A stretch of DNA of 64,000 nt from Chaetoceros tenuissimus (Eukaryota > Bacillariophyta > Thalassiosirophyceae > Chaetocerotales > Chaetocerotaceae): NCBI GenBank assembly GCA_021927905.1, contig BLLK01000062.1, positions 620,001 to 684,000 on the forward strand. The letters run 5' to 3'. This document shows positions 44,006 through 52,200 of this stretch, piece after piece; the stretch's first letter is position 1; each line of letters starts with the position of its first letter. The notes under the pieces were generated by a model. The model worked only from the letters and a program-made list of their open reading frames with translations. It was not told the origin of the DNA and made no database searches. The position numbers and the translations under genes were made by a program.

Positions 44006-45993
44006 CTACTTCTTATCCCTTGGCAAAATGTAATCTGAACCAGAACCAAATTTCCAAGCTTCCATTTTTCTATTCCAGTAAAATTTATCTTTCTTATTCT
44101 CCATGTTCTGAACATATCCCTTCAAAACAGGTGATACTACAGCATCACAAACAGTGTAAAGACCCATATTACCTACATGTCCAAGCCATGTCGCAAGAGT
44201 TGGAATTCCTACATGTGCAACAATTTGTGGCATGAAGAAAGGATCAGCTTTGAAACTTGCTGCCAGAGATCCCACGAGTCCATCAACCCTCACGACATCC
44301 TGCAAAAAGGGCTTGATAGTATCAATTCCCATCTCATCCATACATTCAAAGTTAGTAGCCAACAATCTGTTTACAAACTTTGAATCAACTTTTTGCCCGG
44401 GCCGTACAGACATGGCTTTTTGCATCATCCAAGCTCCAGATAGATTTGGGAGATATTGATTGATTTCACCTAGATCTTCTTTGGTAAGGCAATCGTATTT
44501 AAGTGCTTCAGTGACTCCGTCAGAGATTCTTCCTAAGTGCCTTGTGAGCGCTCCAAATCCTCCAAAAGAAAGTGGACTTTGAATACCTGATGCGTCTCCC
44601 ACTGCTAAAACACGGTCCCACATTGGTTGTAATGGGGAATCCTTGTAAGTAGGAAAGTAGGCAAATAGAACACGCTTGATGTCAAGATCTGTTTCTGGAT
44701 CCTTGATTGATGGTTGGTATATTGGTAGTAGGTCCCAGTACTGCAGATTATGAGCAAAGAGTTGAGCTATTGATATTGAAAAAGAATGAATCAAGTTTCA
44801 GCAACAAACTGTCAAGAGATACTCACATCCTCCATCATAGAAATTAGATCGGGGCGTGTTTTATCGGCGTCAAGGTAAGTAAACATGTATGTTGTTTTTA
44901 CATCTGAAGTTCCTGGTTCCTTGCCGTCCCTTCCGATGTTGACAGGGAAAGCTTCCCAGAAATACTGGAGCATCCCTTGCTTTCCCTTATCTTGGATCTC
45001 ACTATTAGTGTAGATAATATCTCCCATCACATTAGTCTCCTTATCAAAACCACCTGCACAAGAACCTACTACACAGCAAATACCATCTGGTTTCTTTCCA
45101 TGTCTTTGTTGACGGGAGATTGGGGATCCATTACCCATACAATCAAGAACAAGTCTAGATGTAATTGGCCCATTGGTGCTGTTGATATCCACAGATGCTC
45201 CCATCGAAGAAGAAATCATGACTCCATTGATAGGAGTTTTTTCCATTACTACTCCCCCTGCTTCCAAAAAGCGGTTTTTTACATTTTCAATCAAAACCTT
45301 TGGTGCAATACCGAGATTCAGAACATCTGGGGTAGTACATTCGAAACCAACCCCATTTTCAAAGTATCCTTGTCCATTTGTTGGAGCTTCCTTATTCTTG
45401 AAACCACTTCTACACTCAGGAAACTCAGTTTTGATACAGGCATCCAAATCTGACTCAATAAGCACACCAAGCTCCACAAGTTCCATCATTTCATCCATGG
45501 AAATATTCCATTCTTGTTCGCGGCCTTGCAATTTTCCAGCTTCGACAACCGCCACCTTTAGTCCTTTGAGTTGTAATGAATGAGCAATGAATATTCCTAG
45601 AGTTCCTCCACATACTACAACATCATAGTCTAAATATGTCTTGCACTGCTTCTTTATTTCTGATGCAGAATTGTATTGCTCTTCAAGTTTCTCCCATGCT
45701 TTAGGGTTCCCTTTTTGTCTATCGTCCACAACAAATTGCATAGGTTCAGGCATGCCATAGTTATTTTCTCCATGAATGTACTCAAAACCTTCAAAATCTC
45801 TCAGCCTTCTCCAGTTCTGTTCAGTTCTTACAAAAGCATCCCATGTAGTACTTGCGCCTGCACCTCCAGCCTGTCCTTCTACAGGAGCCTTTTCCATTAT
45901 TCTTTGCGTTCTTGTCTTTGTTTGAGAGAATGCATCTACATAGAAAAGTGATGCGAGAAAACTCGCAGATATTGCCAACTTTGAATATTTCAT
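44006..45993 (-). CDS. cruP: CruP-type lycopene cyclase paralogue, plastid
   Basis: Two exons (45993-44827 and 44740-44006, minus strand) encode 633 residues. The 86-nt intron (GTGAGT...GCAG) joins MMED to YWDLLPIYQ, matching the CruP order; the nearer AG at 44767-44768 would break the frame. The signal peptide ends SLFYVDA-FSQT (plastid motif). The FAD site is YDVVVCGGTLGIFIAHSL, followed by EWNISMDEMMELVELG and KPDGICCVVGSCAGGF, which are CruA/CruP features. FWEAFP and MFTYLDADKTRPDL follow. CruP is a flavoprotein related to lycopene cyclases that affects carotenoid composition and oxidative stress in plants; its enzymatic role is uncertain. Confidence 0.85.
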
Positions 45994-46068
45994 CTTGTGG
46001 TAAGACTAAAAGATACAATTCTTTAATCTAGAGGTAGGTATCTTATCTAATAGTATGAGCCTCTCAAG

Positions 46069-46311
46069 ATGATGTGGTGGTGTTTTGGTAAAAAGGAATT
46101 GATGGATGATGGGGATGATAAAGAAAACAGAAAAGTACGTGTTCAGCCAGTTGAGTGTACTGTTAACAAAGGGTTATTTGAGCGTTACATCAAAAGGATT
46201 CTTTTTATCGTCGTCATTGTTTCTTATTTGTTGAAAAGTAGCATGATTGACCTCAACCTTATGTTTTGGATACTATTCCTACTGCGTATTCACACCTATG
46301 AGTTCTTTTAG
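46069..46311 (+). CDS. Doubtful small ORF with a hydrophobic segment
   Basis: An 80-codon frame starting with ATG 46069, with a predicted hydrophobic stretch (ILFIVVIVSYLL). It overlaps the 3' end of the JmjC gene on the other strand by 33 bp and matches no family. Chance is the most likely explanation. Confidence 0.2.
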   Translation: MMWWCFGKKELMDDGDDKENRKVRVQPVECTVNKGLFERYIKRILFIVVIVSYLLKSSMIDLNLMFWILFLLRIHTYEFF

Positions 46312-47379
46312 CATAGCAGGGATCATTAAAACTGAAAATAAAGCATTGTTTCGGACAAAATCTGCGAACCGAAAGTGAAACAAAGATGCTGCAATAGACA
46401 AATCTTCAGATTCGATATAATCTACACGATGCCAAGTCCAAGTGGGCACCCAAATTGCATCACCAACGTTTGTGATTATATCATATATTGGAACCCTGCT
46501 ATAATCCTGCTCAGTCGCCAAAGATGCAAAGAATGCTCTCCCATCTGGAGAAATTACTGGTTTTATTTGAAATGAATGCTCTGGTTGCACAAGTGTCCAT
46601 TTCTTCTTGCCCGATAGTTGAACAGCTATGTTACCTATAGGTTCACAATGCAATGTTGTAAATGGACGTGACTTTGATGATTCTTCATTTGTTTGGGCTT
46701 CATTCTTTTCACCATGGCTTGCAATAAAGACAGGTACAGTTGTCAATGCAGGGAATAATTTCCATGGTCCGCTGCCTTGAATTTTATCAGGAGAGAAAAA
46801 ATTACCAAATAGATTATTTGTAATATCAAGAGGGGCCACTTCTCTTATCCATTCGGGATACTTTTCCAAAATTAATTGAGATCCAATTTTATGAGGCTTT
46901 CCCATGGTTATGTTACGTACAATATCTCCTACGGTACCGTGAGCATCGGGAGTGATAGTTTTCACTCTTGCATCCTTGAAATATGGTATTTGAAAGTCCA
47001 ATTTTAAAAGATTTTCAAGAGACAGCATTCTCGAACTCCCATCACTCTTTTGACGAAGTTCTTCCTCAGTCCAAATGCCTTTAAGGAGGAGAGGGCGTCG
47101 TCGCCAATCTTTGCCATATTTTTCTTCGAGATGTGTCTCAAGATCATCCCGGTGTTTTTGCACATCGATAGTAGGTATAGAAAGGCTAGTAGGTCGTTCA
47201 GAGTCGTCTACTTCATGAATTTTATCAAATAATATACTGTCATTGTAATCAAACTTGATCGGCAACCATTGCAGGATTGCCCAAACACTGATGTAGATTC
47301 TTCTCTCATTTGAAAGAAGGAATGCAACAATGATAGATACAAAGATCCTCAACGTTGATTTTAACGATGTTGATTTCAT
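46279..47379 (-). CDS. Membrane-anchored JmjC/cupin_8 2-oxoglutarate dioxygenase
   Basis: An intronless 366-residue protein. The N-terminus has a hydrophobic segment (RIFVSIIVAFLLS), likely a signal anchor. The middle holds a cupin_8/JmjC fold. The iron-binding motif is seen as FTTLHCEPIGN (H-x-E), LSGKKKWTLVQPE is the typical strand after it, and the distal His is in VPTWTWHRVDY. These residues match Fe(II)/2-oxoglutarate hydroxylases such as JMJD5-, HIF-FIH-like or protein hydroxylase families. The substrate is unknown; membrane anchoring suggests a secretory-pathway role. Confidence 0.82.
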   Translation of the reverse strand: MKSTSLKSTLRIFVSIIVAFLLSNERRIYISVWAILQWLPIKFDYNDSILFDKIHEVDDSERPTSLSIPTIDVQKHRDDLETHLEEKYGKDWRRRPLLLKGIWTEEELRQKSDGSSRMLSLENLLKLDFQIPYFKDARVKTITPDAHGTVGDIVRNITMGKPHKIGSQLILEKYPEWIREVAPLDITNNLFGNFFSPDKIQGSGPWKLFPALTTVPVFIASHGEKNEAQTNEESSKSRPFTTLHCEPIGNIAVQLSGKKKWTLVQPEHSFQIKPVISPDGRAFFASLATEQDYSRVPIYDIITNVGDAIWVPTWTWHRVDYIESEDLSIAASLFHFRFADFVRNNALFSVLMIPAMLKELIGVNTQ

Positions 47380-48098
47380 AAGAATATATGAGAGATAAGT
47401 GGGAAATTATAACCATAGTTGATGAAAAGATGAAGTGTAAGGTGATCTCCACGGGAGAGTCATTGGTAAATACATGCGTCTAATTTAGTATGATAAATTT
47501 GTTTGGAATTTGAGCCTCTTCTTTATAAAAATTGAAAAATACATTACATATTCATATGATGAAGATGGAACCTAAATATAACAATAATACTTTTATGAGA
47601 TTAGAAACGAGTTAAGTTCACTCTTGAAAACACACTTTCAACTTTGTTCTACTAATCGTTCTCAAATTGAAACAAATAAAAAGATGTCTAACTTCTTCCT
47701 TATTTTTGATCATGACACGCATTTGGAGTTATAAGAGTAGTTATTTTTATAAGTAGCATGATGGAGTAAACTATAACCAACTATTGTAGCACTTGATCAA
47801 GAACTTTACCAAAACTTGAATCCATCAATCACATCTTTTGAAGAATACCGTACCCTCTCTTTGTACTCATGCTAAGTACTAGCAGAAGTTCTTGCAATTG
47901 AGCAATGATTTGACACAAAAAAATCCACAAAGTGAAACTTTGCTTCATTGATCTATTCAAATCATAAAAAGTAGAAAAACAAAGAATCCCCCCCTAGCTC
48001 CAGAGATTCTTGGGACGGCGAAAAATGTCCCTTTCACTTACGAAATTTTACCTTTTTGAAGTGATGAGTTATTATTGATTCTATTACATGATGTTCAT
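47380..48098. other. Intergenic
   Basis: Between two minus-strand genes. AT-rich, with no recognised gene, RNA or repeat. Confidence 0.5.
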
Positions 48099-48623
48099 CT
48101 ATCGCCCATAATGTCCTGGTGGTGGACCTGGAGGAGGACCTCTTGGTTGAAATCCTCTTCCACCAAAATTGCCCCTTCCTTGTTGACCTCCGAAACCTCT
48201 GCCACCGCCTCCTCTACCTCCGAAACCGCCTCTACCACCGAATCCACCTCTTCTTCTTTCATTTGCTTTTCTCAAAATAGCTGCTGCCTGTCCTACAGCA
48301 GCACCAACACCTTCTGGAGGAGCCCCACCATGTTTTCTCCAATGTTTAATTCGTTGAAACATCGGCGCATGTTTCAACATACTCGGTATGACAATGAATA
48401 GAATTTCTCTACCTCTCAAGTATAGCTGATCTACTTTTCTTTTCACCCCATGTACATTCCAGACAATAGCATTCTTTATGTATAGATTCATCATATCCTC
48501 TGCTTCAAATAAAAGACCACGGATGATTTCTCCATTTTTTGTTTCCACTGATATTACTGCTCCTTCGCAATCATGTAGAAGTACAATTGGAATTCCTACA
48601 CGATTATTTCCAACTACAGACAT
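48099..48623 (-). CDS. SNRPD3: Spliceosomal Sm protein D3
   Basis: An intronless 174-residue protein. The Sm1 and Sm2 motifs are seen in IPIVLLHDCEGAVISVETKN, GEIIRGLLFEAEDMMNLYI and QLYLRGREILFIVIPSMLK, which match D3 (ending with the 'IRG..I.F...P.ML' pattern). SmD3 is part of the ring on U1, U2, U4 and U5 snRNAs. The C-terminal about 60 residues are Gly/Arg-rich (RGG type, GGFGGRGGFGGRG) and Pro-rich at the end, longer than the GR tail of animal D3. RGG tails are usually methylated. Confidence 0.95.
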   Translation of the reverse strand: MSVVGNNRVGIPIVLLHDCEGAVISVETKNGEIIRGLLFEAEDMMNLYIKNAIVWNVHGVKRKVDQLYLRGREILFIVIPSMLKHAPMFQRIKHWRKHGGAPPEGVGAAVGQAAAILRKANERRRGGFGGRGGFGGRGGGGRGFGGQQGRGNFGGRGFQPRGPPPGPPPGHYGR

Positions 48624-49257
48624 TTTTTCCTATCTCTTGCGCTCGTTTCTTTCGACTCTTCTTTGTAGCTAGCGCTTGAAGGAAATATTGATTGCTTGTT
48701 TTTTATTGATGATGATATCTACGAGACTATTGGATAGTAGTATGGTGCATTTACCTCAAAAAAGATGTGTGTGGTGTGTAACCTATGTATAATATTCTAC
48801 CAATTTATAGGTTATTGAGCATTGAGATGAATACCTTCTTAGATACGTACGAAAAAGCGCGCCAAATTGCAGCGAAAAAGGTTGCCTTCAAACTGCAAAG
48901 ATTTTGACATTCATCACTCCCTCATCCATCTCTCCTCCCTCAAATTGAAAACACATGCATGTATTATTTAGGTCAAGTACATGTACTCTGATTGGACGTA
49001 ATCAACTTTCATTGCAATAAACTCGACTCTATCCGAAACTTTACTTTCAGCTAAAAAATAGGGCTGAAATTTTATCTCTATCTACTTTGAATGTCCATCT
49101 GAATCTGTTGCAAAACAAATTGAATTGATTGCATAATACAAGGACTTGTAGACAAACATAGGGACAGATTAAAGAAATATTTGTTCTCATAGCTATTGGA
49201 AAAGATCGAAATTTTATCAGTACCTCAAGAGGAACAAAGGCTATATTCATATTTACA
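48624..49257. other. Divergent promoter region
   Basis: Shared 5' flank of SmD3 (-) and the giant repeat protein gene (+). AT-rich, with no recognised feature. Confidence 0.5.
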
Positions 49258-52200
49258 ATGAAGTTTGTTTTGACCCAGACTATTGCGTTAATTTTGTTTG
49301 CAAATTGGGCAGATGCGTTCACAGTTTCAACATCCAATTTGAGAAGGAATACATTACGCAATGAAGGTATATTGTCTACATACAAAGATATTGCTCAAAC
49401 GAAAGCAATGAGAGAAAGCTCAATGAAAGTGTCAGCCACTTTGAGAAGTAGTGAATTTGACACGTCATCATCATCGACTACGTTTGTAGAGGGAAACAAT
49501 TCCATGAAGAAACATTACGATGTCAAGCATGTAGAGTCCAATGCTGAAAAAGAAGCACTTGCTAGATTTGACCATAATTTGAGTTCGCGACTTGAACAAC
49601 AAGTGGAGAATGATGATATTATACCCTCTTTGTTTCAAAGCATGCATCCACATAATTATGAGAGTCGTCATGTACATGGAAGTTCGCAGCCGGAAGAATT
49701 TGACATAGATGATATGCGAAACATAGAAGCTGAGGCTGAAAACTTAGCGGAACGTGAATCCTTTCTAGATATTGAAGAAGCTGTAGTTGCCAATACATAT
49801 AGTGTACAAGAAGAAGATGTTCTTGTTGAAAGTGAATCTGAACAAAATGAGAATCGAAAACAATTCCAAAACTCTATCGAGTTGGAAGAACTTGAAAGAA
49901 CTGAGATGAATGCAAAACATGATTTGAGAACACAGGTGATAAATAAGAATGTATCGCCACTTCCACATACCATTGCTTTTCAGGAAAATGAAAACGTACA
50001 AAAGTATGATCCACCTCCCCCAAAGGTTGTGAAAGACACTGGTTTTCTTGCGAGCTTATCGAATTGTTGCAATTCTGCTTATTCTTATCAAACAAAAACA
50101 TACATGACTCCTGTCATACAATCCAATCTATCAGCTATTGAAGGGCATATTGCGAAATCTGTAGAACTCTCCGCTGAGGAAAATATTGATTTTCAGCGAT
50201 TGGAAGAGAAAGCTGAATTACAAGTACAATACAATGCAGAAATTAATGCGGAGTATAGTATCAATGCTAAATACGAACAACTTCAGAAAGTACAAAAAGA
50301 TCAAATAAAAGGTACGCAAGTATTAAATATTGGATCAACTCTGGATGAGCTCTCTTATGATCGCACTGACATTTCATTGATCGACAAAGGTGAATTCTCA
50401 TATGTAGAAAAAACGAATACAGATGGTGAAGAATTCCAAAACGAACCAAGAATACATAGAGACGAAAACATGATTACACAATCAGATAATACACTGCTGA
50501 AAAGAGCAACCAATACAGGAAAGTCTAAGAATATTGACAACAAGGCAGCAAATGGACAACAGACAACATATCGTAAAACAGAAAATGAACAAGACATAAA
50601 GTACATTCCACAAGTGCCAAAAATAGTTCAAGAAACAGGATACCTAGCTACTCTAGCTCATAATGAAAAATCACAACAAAAACAAATTATAAAAAAGGCA
50701 CCAAGTAATACAAAAGAAACAATTATAAAAGCGACACAAGAAAAGACGATAATATCATCATCGGAACACAATATCAATATTGCAGGTATCGAACAAGCTG
50801 CAGCGCTTGAAGTACTTCCACAAGCTGAATTGAATGCAGAGATTGATGCCAATGCGAAGTATGAAGCAGCTTTGCAAGAACAAGCTCGGGTTGCTGCTGC
50901 ATTGGAAGCTGCGAGACTTGAAGCATTGAGGATACAACAAGAACAGGAAGAAGCTGAGAGAAGAGCAGCACAAGCTCGTGCTGAGGCAGAGGCTGCGAGA
51001 GCTGCAAGAGAAGCTCAAGTTGCTGCCTTTGCGGAGACATCAGTGGAATCATCATCGGAACACAATATCAATATTGCAGGTATCGAACAAGCTGCAGCGC
51101 TTGAAGTACGTCCACAAGCTGAATTGAATGCAGAGATTGATGCCAATGCGAAGTATGAAGCAGCTTTGCAAGAACAAGCTCGGGTTGCTGCTGCATTGGA
51201 AGCTGCGAGACTTGAAGCATTGAGGAGACAACAAGAACAGGAAGAAGCTGAGAGAAGAGCAGCACAAGCTCGTGCTGAGGCAGAGGCTGCGAGAGCTGCA
51301 AGAGAAGCTCAAGTTGCTGCCTTTGCGGAGACATCAGTGGAATCATCATCGGAACACAATATCAATATTGCAGGTATCGAACAAGCTGCAGCGCTTGAAG
51401 TACGTCCACAAGCTGAATTGAATGCAGAGATTGATGCCAATGCGAAGTATGAAGCAGCTTTGCAAGAACAAGCTCGGGTTGCTGCTGCATTGGAAGCTGC
51501 GAGACTTGAAGCATTGAGGATACAACAAGAACAGGAAGAAGCTGAGAGAAGAGCAGCACAAGCTCGTGCTGAGGCAGAGGCTGCGAGAGCTGCAAGAGAA
51601 GCTCAAGTTGCTGCCTTTGCGGAGACATCAGTGGAATCATCATCGGAACACAATATCAATATTGCAGGTATCGAACAAGCTGCAGCGCTTGAAGTACGTC
51701 CACAAGCTGAATTGAATGCAGAGATTGATGCCAATGCGAAGTATGAAGCAGCTTTGCAAGAACAAGCTCGGGTTGCTGCTGCATTGGAAGCTGCGAGACT
51801 TGAAGCATTGAGGATACAACAAGAACAGGAAGAAGCTGAGAGAAGAGCAGCACAAGCTCGTGCTGAGGCAGAGGCTGCGAGAGCTGCAAGAGAAGCTCAA
51901 GTTGCTGCCTTTGCGGAGACATCAGTGGAATCATCATCGGAACACAATATCAATATTGCAGGTATCGAAGAAGCTGCAGCGCTTGAAGTACGTCCACAAG
52001 CTGAATTGAATGCAGAGATTGATGCCAATGCGAAGTATGAAGCAGCTTTGCAAGAACAAGTTCGGGTTGCTGCTGCATTGGAAGCTGCGAGACTTGAAGC
52101 ATTGAGGATACAACAAGAACAGGAAGAAGCTGAGAGAAGAGCAGCACAAGCTCGTGCTGAGGCAGAGGCTGCGAGAGCTGCAAGAGAAGCTCAAGTTGCT

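Noticed and set aside
44741-44826. Acceptor at the nearer AG (44767-44768) for the CruP intron
   Set aside because: It breaks the frame. The AG at 44741-44742 keeps it and gives the conserved EDYWDLLPIYQ join.
48667-48681. tagctagcgcttga shared with the 34-bp duplication at 680-720
   Set aside because: A 14-base match between two places in 64 kb is expected by chance and does not extend.
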